Notes: generated by a model from the letters alone, not told the origin. Positions 9,816 to 19,548 are shown, counted from the stretch's first letter. The stretch: DNA of 64,000 nucleotides from Muribaculaceae bacterium (GCA_022509085.1 JAFLTW010000004.1:1-64000); one strand, 5' to 3'. Program-made: numbers and translations.

Positions 9816-10121
9816 TCATGATTTATTCTTTGAGCGGATGCGTTGCACTTTCTTCTGGCGCTTGTACATGTATGGCGACTCAGGAAGCAGAGGCACCAGC
9901 TGCTCCCAGTTCTCATCAAGATTCACCATATGAAGAAGCTTAAACAGAGTAGAAAACGAAATGTCGTAGAGATTGCCATTCTCAAGCTTCGATATCGTTG
10001 TCACACTCACACACGTAAGGTCTGACAGCTTCTTTTGCGTCAGTCCGTACCTCAACCGGTATTCCTTAAACCGCTCCCCAATCTCTCGTAGGATGTCTAA
10101 GGGTGATAACAAACATGTCAT
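9816..10121 (-). CDS. XRE/HipB-like helix-turn-helix transcriptional regulator
   Basis: 101 aa; RFKEYRLRYGLTQKKLSDLTCVSVTTISKLENGN HTH; ELPESPY-like and KKVQRIR tail typical of Bacteroides HipB-like antitoxins. Confidence 0.85.
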   Translation of the reverse strand: MTCLLSPLDILREIGERFKEYRLRYGLTQKKLSDLTCVSVTTISKLENGNLYDISFSTLFKLLHMVNLDENWEQLVPLLPESPYMYKRQKKVQRIRSKNKS

Positions 10122-10145
10122 AACTTTCAGTATCCTTTAAGTAAT

Positions 10146-10159
10146 GCCTAAATTTAGGC
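10146..10159. promoter_or_regulatory. Perfect 14-bp palindrome GCCTAAATTTAGGC, candidate operator
   Basis: Read directly; begins 25 bp upstream of the XRE start codon and contains a near -7 box (TAAATTTA). Confidence 0.55.
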
Positions 10160-10220
10160 TTTTCTTTCATCTTATTTTAAGTTATAACGCACTCCCTCCC
10201 GTTTATTGCACCTCTCTTAC

Positions 10221-10367
10221 TCAGTATGCACCAATAGAGGTATCTTCTATGTTATCTACGTCGGTGTCATCGAAGTATTCTCCGAGTTCACCAGTTTAAT
10301 TATGGGCGGTAAAATCCACCCACATATCGTGTTCGGTGTTTCCGTTACATGAATCGTATCGTTTCAT
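10221..10367 (-). pseudogene. Interrupted small acidic ORF (MKRYDSCNGNTEHDMWVDFTAHN*TGELGEYFDDTDVDNIEDTSIGAY*)
   Basis: 49-codon frame with a single internal TAA; start overlaps the DUF1016 stop as ATGA. Confidence 0.35.
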
Positions 10368-11500
10368 GCCTCTCCTCCCTCCTTTACATCAATATTAGAA
10401 AGTCGTGCCTCTATTTCTTCTATTGAAGGCAACGCACTCCTGAAGTTTTCTGGCAGGAACTTCTCAAGCTGAAACTCTGACACGCCAATAGGCAAGTTAT
10501 ATCCCTCCAGGGCATATTGTGCCAATACATTGTCTTTGGTTTTACAGATTAACAATCCTATAGTTGGATTGTCTTGCTCGGTTTTTAGCAGATGGTTGAC
10601 TGCCGTTACGTATGTCCCCAACTGGCTTACATATCCCGGCTCAAAGGCAGTAACCTTGACTTCCAATACAAAATACGCCCTGATTTTCAAGTGATAAAAA
10701 AGCAAATCTATATATTGCTCCGTTTCGCCAACTTTCAGTCTATATTCCTTCCCTACAAATGCGAATCCTTCTCCCAATTCCAGCAGGAAACTGGTAATGT
10801 TGCGCAGCAACTCGTCCTTCAGCTCCCTTTCCTTAAACGGTTCTACAAGATTTGTGAAATCAAAAATATATGGGTCTTTAGTCAATTGTTGAACCAAATC
10901 ACTGGTGACATCCGGCAAAGTTGTTTTGTAATTGGATAGTGCCCTCCCTTTACGTTGATGAAGGCCCATGCTGATTTGATGATCAAGAACAACTTGGGAC
11001 CATCCATTACTTACAATTTCGTTGAGATAGAAAATTACTGGTTCGGTATTCTCGAAAAATTTATCAATTAACATGCGATGATGACCCCAAGGGACATTTG
11101 TAATCAAATCCGCATCAGATTTTAAATTTCCCATGACTTGTGGGAGATTTGAATTGTTAGAATTTCCCATAACTTGTGGGAAATTTCCCCCAAGTTGCGG
11201 GAAAATATCAGAATACATCAGATAGAACTTACGGATGTAATATAAATTCTTTACCGAAAAACCTTTAGCTTCAGGAATTGCCTCCTTGAGATCCCGACTT
11301 AACCTCTCGAAGAAACCAGAACCGTATTTATTTTCACTTTGACGGTTTACTATATCTTTACCCAATTCCCAGTAGAATTTAAGCATTTCGGTATTTACCG
11401 CAACCGAGGCTTTGATCTGTGCAACACGGTAACGTTTGGATAGCTCTGAAATCCAATCGACATAGTTTTTGTCCAAATAGAGCTTATTTTCTTCTTTCAT
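10364..11500 (-). CDS. DUF1016 / YhcG-like PD-(D/E)XK nuclease domain protein
   Basis: 378 aa; N-terminal LSKRYRVAQIKASVAVNTEMLKFYWELGKDI and C-terminal EYRLKVGETEQYIDLLFYHLKIRAYFVLEVKV. Confidence 0.9.
   Translation of the reverse strand: MKEENKLYLDKNYVDWISELSKRYRVAQIKASVAVNTEMLKFYWELGKDIVNRQSENKYGSGFFERLSRDLKEAIPEAKGFSVKNLYYIRKFYLMYSDIFPQLGGNFPQVMGNSNNSNLPQVMGNLKSDADLITNVPWGHHRMLIDKFFENTEPVIFYLNEIVSNGWSQVVLDHQISMGLHQRKGRALSNYKTTLPDVTSDLVQQLTKDPYIFDFTNLVEPFKERELKDELLRNITSFLLELGEGFAFVGKEYRLKVGETEQYIDLLFYHLKIRAYFVLEVKVTAFEPGYVSQLGTYVTAVNHLLKTEQDNPTIGLLICKTKDNVLAQYALEGYNLPIGVSEFQLEKFLPENFRSALPSIEEIEARLSNIDVKEGGEA
11127..11204 (-). repeat. Three 21-bp in-frame repeats, each with dyad symmetry (TTTCCCATAACTTGTGGGAAA type)
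   Basis: Copies at 11127-11147, 11163-11183, 11184-11204; encode FPQ(V/L)(M/G)GN heptads. Confidence 0.85.
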
Positions 11501-11503
11501 GGC

Positions 11504-11608
11504 TTAGTCAAGGATTTTGTCTAACATTCCGGTGGTTTTCTTCTCTATCTCGCGGATGTCGGCACGAATTCCGACAACGGGCGAAGCTCTACGGGCTAGT
11601 AGAAATAT
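11504..11608 (-). pseudogene. Possible C-terminal remnant of a DNA methylase-like gene upstream of the DUF1016 gene
   Basis: In-frame ...LLARRASPVVGIRADIREIEKKTTGMLDKILD* ending 3 bp before the DUF1016 ATG; frame closed upstream by TAA; resembles HsdM-type C-terminal tails. Confidence 0.35.
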
Positions 11609-11805
11609 TTAGTCTATTTCTCCCATTTTGCAAAGTTAGCGATTTTTTACATAATTTTAAGATTTGACGGCCAAAAGATTACAACGTAAGATTATAAAAT
11701 TGGGTGGGACAAAGGAGGGCACCAATGGAAGAGAGGTTGGATTGTCCCCCTGGAATAAAGGCGACTATCCGGAAGGGTAGCCGCCTTTATATTAACTATT
11801 ATCGT

Positions 11806-13728
11806 TTATTTCACTTTTTTCAGTTCCTTGTCGTTGCGTTTCACGGGGTAACGCCTACGGAGGTCTTTAGCCCATTCCTGCTCCAGCTCCTGTTGGTAGT
11901 CGGAAGTTACGGCTCCCTTTACGTCGATCATCTCTTCAGGCTCCGCAACGACGCGCGGGTCGAGGATGAAATAGACGGGGAATTTCTGGTTCACCTCCGG
12001 TTCCGGTCCGTCGAAAAGAAGGTAGTCTACGAAACGGTTGATGCCCTGAGAGGCGAGAAGTCTGTCGATTACGGCCTCATTGCGGAATTCGTTGCGCATC
12101 GTGAGCAGAGCGTTCTCCTTGTCAATTTCGGCATAGCGGGCCTTTACGAGATCTGCTACGCTGTCGTTCTTGGCAAGAACAAGGAATCCTTTGGCACGCG
12201 GCTCCTTGAATTTGTATTCCGAGCGATGCGCGTTGAAGTAATTCTCCAGTCCCTCGGTGTCGTTGGCAGCTTTGTCCCATACCTTCTGAAGACTAATCTC
12301 GTAGAGAAGGCTGCCGTCGCGATACTCGTTAAGCAGGTTGCGATAGTCGGCGTTGTTGGCATACAGCCAGTCTTCTTCCGCGCCGATCAGTGCCTCGTCA
12401 AATGCGCTGTCATATTTGTCATCAAGCATCATGGCGCCATAGTAGGGGTCGGGAAGCGGCGCATTGTTGAGTGTGGCCACGAACTGCGCCGTCGTTGTCG
12501 GCGTGCCCTCCACGGTGAAGACCACATCAGGAGTCTGCGAGAAGGTGACATAGAACACGGAATCTACGCCGTTCTGCTCCACATACTGCTTCATTGCCTC
12601 GTAGGCGGCCGCATTGCGCACACCCTTGTGCTTTTTGGAGAGATTCTTTATACGGTTGGCCCTGACCATCTTGTAGCGGTCGTCTCTCTGGTCGTCAAAG
12701 CGCTGAAGGAGCTCGGGTTTGATTGCCGCGCGACTCCTTACGGGTGCCTCATCGAGTTTCTTGATGATGTGCCAGCCGTAGTCGCTCTTTACGGGCTCAC
12801 TGATACCACCGACGGGCAATGCGAAGGCGGCATCCGAGAATTCGGGCACCATCATGCCGGATACAAACCAACCGATCTGTCCTCCCATGCGGGCCGAACC
12901 CTGGTCGTCACTCAGTGTCTGGGCGAGTTTCTCGAAGTCGGCGGGGTTTTCCATAAGCACGCTGTAGATGCTGTCGATCTGTGCCTTTGCCTTCGCCTGC
13001 GCCTCGGCGTCGGCAGTGGGGCTCACGCGCTTCATGATGTGGGCTGCCCTTACGCTACCTTTCGCCGGCCTGCTGTCGCCTACCTTTATCAGATGGATGC
13101 CCGCGTTACTCTCCACTATGTCGAGCTCACCGGGTTTGAGGCTGTAGGCGGCATGCTCGAAGCCGTAGGGAAGTCGGCCGGAGGCCATAAAGCCAAGATG
13201 GCCACCGTTGGCCTGCACAGTGCGGTCTACGGAATTAGCCTTCGCCAGGGTCTCAAAGTCGGCGCCATTCTCGATCAGGGCTTTCAGACTGTCGGCCTTC
13301 TGATGAGCTGCCTCCATCTCGGCTGCTGTGCGTCCTTTCGCCAACATTATATGATAATAATCGAGCTCTTCGAGCGAATGCTCATAGGCCTCGTCTACAA
13401 GGCTGTTGAGGTAGACGGAGTCGGCCACGTAAGGAAGCGCCAGGTCGCGGCGATATTTCACCATATCAGACCTGAAGGCTGCTGTGGTGTCAATCCCGGC
13501 TGCCTTGGCGTCGGCAACCTTCATCTTATACAGCTCAAACATGCCCACATATTCCTCCAGGGGCTGGGCCTCTATCTGCTGCTGACTGTTTTTGTGATAT
13601 AGATATTCAAACTCGGATTTGGGCACGTCTTCTCCGTTGATGGTCATCACTACGGGGTCTTTCGCTGCCCAGGCTATGGCTCCCGCCGACAATAAGGCGG
13701 CTCCGCCAATCAGAAACTTTGATTTCAT
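11806..13728 (-). CDS. Peptidylprolyl isomerase (parvulin/SurA-like, two rotamase domains)
   Basis: 640 aa, signal peptide; parvulin motifs HIMLAKG..A..KADSL and AAHIMKRVSP..GGQIGWFVSGMMVPEF.DAAF. Confidence 0.88.
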   Translation of the reverse strand: MKSKFLIGGAALLSAGAIAWAAKDPVVMTINGEDVPKSEFEYLYHKNSQQQIEAQPLEEYVGMFELYKMKVADAKAAGIDTTAAFRSDMVKYRRDLALPYVADSVYLNSLVDEAYEHSLEELDYYHIMLAKGRTAAEMEAAHQKADSLKALIENGADFETLAKANSVDRTVQANGGHLGFMASGRLPYGFEHAAYSLKPGELDIVESNAGIHLIKVGDSRPAKGSVRAAHIMKRVSPTADAEAQAKAKAQIDSIYSVLMENPADFEKLAQTLSDDQGSARMGGQIGWFVSGMMVPEFSDAAFALPVGGISEPVKSDYGWHIIKKLDEAPVRSRAAIKPELLQRFDDQRDDRYKMVRANRIKNLSKKHKGVRNAAAYEAMKQYVEQNGVDSVFYVTFSQTPDVVFTVEGTPTTTAQFVATLNNAPLPDPYYGAMMLDDKYDSAFDEALIGAEEDWLYANNADYRNLLNEYRDGSLLYEISLQKVWDKAANDTEGLENYFNAHRSEYKFKEPRAKGFLVLAKNDSVADLVKARYAEIDKENALLTMRNEFRNEAVIDRLLASQGINRFVDYLLFDGPEPEVNQKFPVYFILDPRVVAEPEEMIDVKGAVTSDYQQELEQEWAKDLRRRYPVKRNDKELKKVK

Positions 13729-13794
13729 TAATGTTTGCGTTCTTCGTATTATTCTAATATAAAAAACGCTGCATTCCCTATTTTATTTTGTCTT

Positions 13795-15984
13795 CTAATT
13801 TCCCATCTCGGAGATAAACTTCACCCTCATTAGGCGTATTTCCTCTTCCGACATGTCTTCGCCCAGCTCCTCGAAGGCCGCCTCGAGGTCATCGTCTTCC
13901 GTCTCGCGGAAGTAGTCGATGGCTTCCTGCTGGCAGTCTTCCTCCAGAATGTCGTTGAGATAGTAGTCGATATTGATCTTGGTGCCCGACTGCACTATGG
14001 CCTCCAGCTCCGAGATCAGCTCTCCAAACTCCAGGCTGCGGCTCTCCGCGAGCTCCTCGAGGTCGATTTTCCTGTCGATGCTCTGGATGATAAAGATCTT
14101 TATCTGGCTCTTGTTGGCTATCTGTCTCACTTTGTATTCCGACGGCCGCTGGATATCGTTCTCCTCCACATGACGCTTTATGAGGTCGACGAATTCCTGG
14201 CCAAACCTCCTGGCCTTACCCTCTCCCACTCCGGGCACGAGGGCAAGCTCCTGTATCGTTACGGGGTATGTGGTGGCCATGGCCTCGAGCGACATCTCCT
14301 GGAATATCACGTAAGGCGGCAGGTCGAGCCGGCGCGCCACGTCTTTCTGAAGCCCCTTGAGCATGGAGTACAGGGTCTGGTCGGCCGCGCAGGCGGCTCC
14401 TCCCTTGATGCCCCCTTCTCCCTCTCCTTCGGGATACTCGCGGTCTTCCAATATTGTGAATTCGCCTCCCTTGGCCATATACTCCCTGCCTTTGTCGGTG
14501 AGCTTCAATACGCCGTAGTTTACGATGTCTTTCTCCAGATAACCGGCTATGATGGCCTGCTTGGCAACGGCTGTCACAAATTTCTCGTCTTCAGCGGTAT
14601 AAACTCCGAATTCCTCGAGCTTGTCGTGGCCGAATTTCTTAACCTCGTCCGTGGAGCGACCTATCACGACATTGATCACGTATTCAAGCCTGAACTCCTC
14701 GTCGATGGCTTTTACGGCCTCGAGAACGGCATGAAGCTGGTCGGTAGCGTCGCGCTTCGTCTTGGGGTTTAGGCAGTTGTCGCAACATCCGCAGTTCTCG
14801 TCGTGGAACTCCTCTCCGAAGTAGTGAAGCAGGATCTTGCGGCGACACAGGGCGCTCTCGGCGTAGGCCGCTGTCTCCTGCAGCAGCTGCCTCCCTATCT
14901 CCTGTTCGGCCGTCGACTTGTTCTGCATCAGCTTGTCGAGCTTCTGGAGGTCTTTCACGGCATAGTAGGCTATACACTCGGCTCCTCCGCCGTCGCGTCC
15001 GGCGCGTCCGGTTTCCTGATAATATCCCTCCAGACTCTTGGGGATGTCGTAGTGTATCACAAACCTTACGTCAGGTTTGTCGATACCCATACCGAAGGCT
15101 ATCGTTGCCACAATCACTTCCGCTCTCTCGTGGAGGAAGGCGTCCTGATTTGCCGAGCGCGTGGGAGCGTCCATACCGGCATGATAGGCCAGGGCACGGA
15201 TGTCGTTGAGTTTCAACACTTCCGTAAGCTCCTCCACTTTTTTGCGCGACAGGCAGTAGACGATGCCGCTGCAATCGGGGTGACTCTTAATGTATTTTAT
15301 TATGTGGGTGTCCACGTCTTTTGTCTTAGGCCGTATCTCATATTTCAGGCCCTGGCGGTTAAAGCTCGAGCGGTAGACCACGGCGTCGAGCATACCGAGG
15401 TTTTTCTGTATGTCGTGCTGCACCTTTGGGGTCGCCGTGGCCGTGAGGGCCATTATCGGGCGCTGTCCGATCTCGGCCGCCACCTGCCGTATGCGGCGAT
15501 ATTCAGGCCGGAAGTCATGACCCCACTCCGATATGCAATGGGCCTCGTCGACGGCATAAAACGACACGAACACATGCTTAAGAAACTCCAGATTCTCCTC
15601 TTTAGAAAGCGACTCGGGCGCTACGTACAGCAGCTTGGTGCGCTCGTCGAGCACGTCTTTCTTCACCTTCTCTATCTGGCTCTTGGTGAGAGATGAGTTG
15701 AGGAAGTGGGCCACGGCGTCGTTCTCGCAGTGCATACGCAGTGCATCCACCTGATTTTTCATCAGGGCAATCAGCGGCGAGATCACTATCGCCGTACCTT
15801 CCGACATCAGAGCCGGCAACTGGTAACAGAGCGATTTCCCGGCTCCTGTCGGCATCAGCACGAATACGTCGCGCCCCTCCAGAAGGCTCGTGATTACCGG
15901 CAACTGGTTCCCTTTAAAATTCTCGAACCCGAAATATCGTTTCAACGCGGCGTATATCGCGGCTTCTTCTATTTTCTTCTGCAC
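13795..15984 (-). CDS. recQ: ATP-dependent DNA helicase RecQ
   Basis: 729 aa; FKGNQLPVI, MPTGAGKSLCYQLPAL, DEAHCISEWGHDFRPEY, RQC zinc cysteines (CGCCDNC), HRDC region. Confidence 0.96.
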   Translation of the reverse strand: MQKKIEEAAIYAALKRYFGFENFKGNQLPVITSLLEGRDVFVLMPTGAGKSLCYQLPALMSEGTAIVISPLIALMKNQVDALRMHCENDAVAHFLNSSLTKSQIEKVKKDVLDERTKLLYVAPESLSKEENLEFLKHVFVSFYAVDEAHCISEWGHDFRPEYRRIRQVAAEIGQRPIMALTATATPKVQHDIQKNLGMLDAVVYRSSFNRQGLKYEIRPKTKDVDTHIIKYIKSHPDCSGIVYCLSRKKVEELTEVLKLNDIRALAYHAGMDAPTRSANQDAFLHERAEVIVATIAFGMGIDKPDVRFVIHYDIPKSLEGYYQETGRAGRDGGGAECIAYYAVKDLQKLDKLMQNKSTAEQEIGRQLLQETAAYAESALCRRKILLHYFGEEFHDENCGCCDNCLNPKTKRDATDQLHAVLEAVKAIDEEFRLEYVINVVIGRSTDEVKKFGHDKLEEFGVYTAEDEKFVTAVAKQAIIAGYLEKDIVNYGVLKLTDKGREYMAKGGEFTILEDREYPEGEGEGGIKGGAACAADQTLYSMLKGLQKDVARRLDLPPYVIFQEMSLEAMATTYPVTIQELALVPGVGEGKARRFGQEFVDLIKRHVEENDIQRPSEYKVRQIANKSQIKIFIIQSIDRKIDLEELAESRSLEFGELISELEAIVQSGTKINIDYYLNDILEEDCQQEAIDYFRETEDDDLEAAFEELGEDMSEEEIRLMRVKFISEMGN

Positions 15985-16121
15985 TGTGGTGATTTCCTTG
16001 TTTCTTAGTATGTATTCTTTTTCAAAATTAAAAATTTTTTAACAATCCACCAAATTTTTGCAGCTTTTTTAACATAAAAAGTCCTACCTCGTAACATTTT
16101 ACGCAGGTCAGGTAACAAAAA

Positions 16122-16144
16122 AACTCCCGGTCAGTCCGAGAGTT
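16122..16144 (-). terminator. Intrinsic terminator of clpX, overlapping its stop codon
   Basis: Minus-strand stem AACTCTCGG/CCGGGAGTT (one GU) followed by a U tract (A-run at 16117-16123 on plus); clpX TGA at 16131-16133 lies in the loop. Confidence 0.75.
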
Positions 16145-17381
16145 TCATTTTTTCGAAGTTGGCCTTCTCTAATTTCTCTTCCACATACGGCTTGTCGATG
16201 TGCAGCTCCTTGAGGTTGCTCGACGGGGCGTCATACATGGCGTCTACCATCACGGTCTCCACTATCGACCGCAGTCCCCTTGCCCCGAGCTTGTACTCGA
16301 TGGCCTTGTCAACTATCGTGTCGAGGGCATCTTCCGAAAACTCGAGGTTGATGCCGTCTATCTCAAAGAGCTTCTTATACTGCCTTATGATCGCGTTCTT
16401 AGGCTCAACAAGGATGCGGCGAAGCGCATCACGGTCAAGAGGCTCGAGACTCGTGAGCACCGGCAACCTGCCGATAATCTCCGGTATGAGGCCGAACGAT
16501 TTGAGGTCTTGCGGCAACACGTATCTCATCAGGTTCTCGCGCTGCTTTTTCTTCTTGGACTCGTCGTGGCCATAGCCAACTATGTGGGTGTTGAGTCTCG
16601 AAGCTATCTTGCGCTCTATGCCGTCGAAGGCCCCTCCGCATATGAAGAGGATGTCTTTTGTGTCTACGGGTATGAGCTTCTGATCGGGGTGCTTGCGGCC
16701 TCCCTGAGGCGGCACAAGCACCACACTCCCCTCCAGCAGCTTCAGGAGTCCCTGCTGCACTCCCTCGCCGCTGACGTCGCGGGTGATGGAGGGATTGTCG
16801 CCCTTGCGAGCTATCTTGTCTATCTCGTCGATGAAGACGATGCCCCTCTCTGCTTTTTCCACGTCGTAGTCGCAGGCCTGCAGAAGTCTCGTCAGCAGGC
16901 TCTCGATGTCTTCGCCCACATAGCCGGCCTCCGTGAGCACCGTGGCGTCAACGATGGTGAAAGGCACGTCGAGCAGCCTTGCGATGGTCTTGGCCAGAAG
17001 GGTCTTGCCGGTGCCCGTCGGCCCTACCATCACTATGTTGCTCTTCTCGATGTCTACTCCGTCGTCGGCCGCTTCCTTGCGCGCTATACGCTTGTAGTGG
17101 TTGTAGACGGCCACCGACATGTATTTCTTGGCCTCGTCCTGTCCAATCACATACTGGTCGAGAAACGCCTTTATCTCCGCAGGTTTGGGTATGGCTTTCG
17201 TCTCTGCCGGGGTCGTCTCTTTTGCAGGGCCGGCAACTTTCAACTGCTCGTCTCTCGCCTGGTCGATGAAGCGGATGCAGTCCGTGCAGAGATTGAGCCC
17301 GTCTAAAACGGTAATGACGGGAACCGACTTGGAGTCGACGTTCCCGCACATTATGCAGATTTCACCTTTTTTCTTTGCCAT
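16131..17381 (-). CDS. clpX: ATP-dependent Clp protease ATP-binding subunit ClpX
   Basis: 416 aa; N-terminal zinc cysteines, [26 protein letters not shown], downstream of clpP. Confidence 0.98.
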   Translation of the reverse strand: MAKKKGEICIMCGNVDSKSVPVITVLDGLNLCTDCIRFIDQARDEQLKVAGPAKETTPAETKAIPKPAEIKAFLDQYVIGQDEAKKYMSVAVYNHYKRIARKEAADDGVDIEKSNIVMVGPTGTGKTLLAKTIARLLDVPFTIVDATVLTEAGYVGEDIESLLTRLLQACDYDVEKAERGIVFIDEIDKIARKGDNPSITRDVSGEGVQQGLLKLLEGSVVLVPPQGGRKHPDQKLIPVDTKDILFICGGAFDGIERKIASRLNTHIVGYGHDESKKKKQRENLMRYVLPQDLKSFGLIPEIIGRLPVLTSLEPLDRDALRRILVEPKNAIIRQYKKLFEIDGINLEFSEDALDTIVDKAIEYKLGARGLRSIVETVMVDAMYDAPSSNLKELHIDKPYVEEKLEKANFEKMKLSD

Positions 17382-17392
17382 TGCCTGCCCGC

Positions 17393-18091
17393 TTATTTCC
17401 CTTTCTTGGTGTTGACGAGCACTTTGTCGATCATGCCGTATTCCTGCGCCTCCTTGGCTATCATCCAGTAGTCGCGGTCAGAGTCGCGTTCCACCTTCTC
17501 GAAGGGCTGCCCGGAATGTTCGGAAATTATCTTGTAGAGTTCCTCTTTGAGTTTGAGTATCTCCCTGGCGGTGATTTCGATGTCGGAGGCCTGACCCTGA
17601 ATGCCGCCCATCGGCTGGTGGATCATCACTCTCGAGTGGGGCAGCGCGTAGCGCTTACCTTTCTCACCGGCAACGAGCAATACGGCTGCCATCGATGCTG
17701 CCATACCGGTGCAGATGGTGGAGACGTCGCTGTTCACGTATTGCATCGTGTCGTAGATGCCCAGGCCGGCATATACCGATCCGCCGGGGGAGTTGATGTA
17801 GATGGAGATGTCTTTCTCGGGGTCTACGGAGTCGAGGTAGAGCAGCTGCGCCTGGATGATGTTGGCGCTCTGGTCGGTCACCTGCGTGCCAAGGAAGATG
17901 ATGCGGTCCATCATCAGGCGCGAGAAGACGTCCATCTGAGTCACGTTGAGCTGGCGCTCCTCAAGGATATAGGGATTGAGATAGTCGGCCGTGGGCGTCA
18001 TGGCGGCGTTGACTGCCGACGTGTATGAGTGCAGTGTGTTGGAGTTGATGCCGAGATGGTCTACGGCAAATTTCTGAAAGTCGTTTTTCAT
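17393..18091 (-). CDS. clpP: ATP-dependent Clp protease proteolytic subunit
   Basis: 232 aa; [45 protein letters not shown]. Confidence 0.97.
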   Translation of the reverse strand: MKNDFQKFAVDHLGINSNTLHSYTSAVNAAMTPTADYLNPYILEERQLNVTQMDVFSRLMMDRIIFLGTQVTDQSANIIQAQLLYLDSVDPEKDISIYINSPGGSVYAGLGIYDTMQYVNSDVSTICTGMAASMAAVLLVAGEKGKRYALPHSRVMIHQPMGGIQGQASDIEITAREILKLKEELYKIISEHSGQPFEKVERDSDRDYWMIAKEAQEYGMIDKVLVNTKKGK

Positions 18092-18183
18092 CTTGTTTTA
18101 TTTATGAATATTTTCATCTTGTTTTAATAATGAATATAGGGGCGCCATGTGCCTGCCGCCCCTATTGCTGTTTATGTTCTTTT

Positions 18184-19548
18184 TTATGCCTCGGGTGCGG
18201 CGTCTCTGAAGAGGGCACCGAATTCTTCGGGGGTCACCTCCTTCACGTCGGTGGTCACGGCGTCGAAGAGGGCAGCAAACATCTTGTTGCTCTCTGCCTC
18301 TGTCTCGAGGCGCTGAAGTGCCTTTTCGTCTTTTAGCACGTTTTCCGTATACTGGTCTACAAGCTGTTCGGGAGCGTTGGCCATGCCATATTGGGCCATC
18401 TGCTCGCGGATCCTCACCTTGGCGAGGGCCTTAACGTCTTCTTCCGTCACCTTCACGCCGAGCTTGTCTATCACTTCGTCGCAGATTATCTGCCATGTCA
18501 GCGAGGGCTTCATGGCATCGTATTCCTCGGCTACCTGAGCTCCGGCCTGGGCGCCGTCGCGGTTTTCAAGGTAGCTGATCAGGATGTCGTCGGGAAGCTC
18601 AATCTCACCTACCTGCTCCGTGAGCACGTGGCGGGCGTCGAGGGTGAAGCGGTAGTCGGAGTTCACCTTGAGTTCGCCGGCTATTACGTCCTTGAGGGCT
18701 TTCCTGTATTCCTCTTCGTTGTGCACCTGGTCCTTGCCAAACACCATGTCGAAGTATTCCTGGTTGAGCTCTGCAGGAACCACCACGATGATCTCCTTGA
18801 TCTCGATGTTGAAGTCGCCCTTGTGGTTTTCCACGTCGTCCTTGTCGATGTTGAGCATGGAGCTCATCTCGGTTACGTTGGCGTCGCAGGTGGCCGCGGG
18901 GTTGAAGCGAACCACGTCGCCGGGGTGCTTCTCCTCGAAGAGCTTGGCCTGCTCGGGGCTCTTGAAGTATTGCGGCGCGATGATGCCGTTTTCCACTACG
19001 ATTCCGTCTTCTTTCACTGTGCCGTCTTCATTGAGCTCGGTGAGAACACCTTTTATTACGGCTGTCGGGTCGGTCACCTCTCCCGGTTCCTGCTTGCCGA
19101 AACGGCGTCTCAGCAGGCGGTCGCGCTCATCCACCATCTCGTCGCTCACCTTGATCTGATAATAAGGTATGTGAAGGTCCTTGTCTACCTTGAGGTCGAG
19201 GTCGGGGGCGAGACCGATCTTGAAGGTGTAGGTGATCACGGGTTCCTCGATGTCGGTGGTGCCTTCGGCTACCGGCACGGGCTGTCCCAGAGCGTGGAGT
19301 TTGTGCTCGCGGATATATTCATACACAGCGTTGCCTACCAGCTTGCTGATCACGTCATATTTCACGGGAATGCCGTATTTCTTGCGCAGGATTCCTTCGG
19401 GCACGTTGCCGGCACGGAATCCGGGTTCCGGACGGTGCTTGCCTATCTCCTTGAGTTGCTTCTTTACCTCTGCGGCATAGTCGTTCTCTTCTACCGTGAC
19501 CTGAATCTGGCCACGTACAGCGTCGAGTTTTTCGTAGTTTACGTTCAT
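18184..19548 (-). CDS. tig: Trigger factor
   Basis: 454 aa; HRPEPGFRAGNVPEGILRKKYG ribosome-binding signature; tig-clpP-clpX order. Confidence 0.95.
   Translation of the reverse strand: MNVNYEKLDAVRGQIQVTVEENDYAAEVKKQLKEIGKHRPEPGFRAGNVPEGILRKKYGIPVKYDVISKLVGNAVYEYIREHKLHALGQPVPVAEGTTDIEEPVITYTFKIGLAPDLDLKVDKDLHIPYYQIKVSDEMVDERDRLLRRRFGKQEPGEVTDPTAVIKGVLTELNEDGTVKEDGIVVENGIIAPQYFKSPEQAKLFEEKHPGDVVRFNPAATCDANVTEMSSMLNIDKDDVENHKGDFNIEIKEIIVVVPAELNQEYFDMVFGKDQVHNEEEYRKALKDVIAGELKVNSDYRFTLDARHVLTEQVGEIELPDDILISYLENRDGAQAGAQVAEEYDAMKPSLTWQIICDEVIDKLGVKVTEEDVKALAKVRIREQMAQYGMANAPEQLVDQYTENVLKDEKALQRLETEAESNKMFAALFDAVTTDVKEVTPEEFGALFRDAAPEA

Noticed and set aside
11704-13602. 632-aa plus-strand ORF opposite the PPIase gene
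   Set aside because: Composition is that of an antisense shadow of a codon-biased gene (His/Val/Gly-rich, no domain motifs); the PPIase on the other strand has clear motifs
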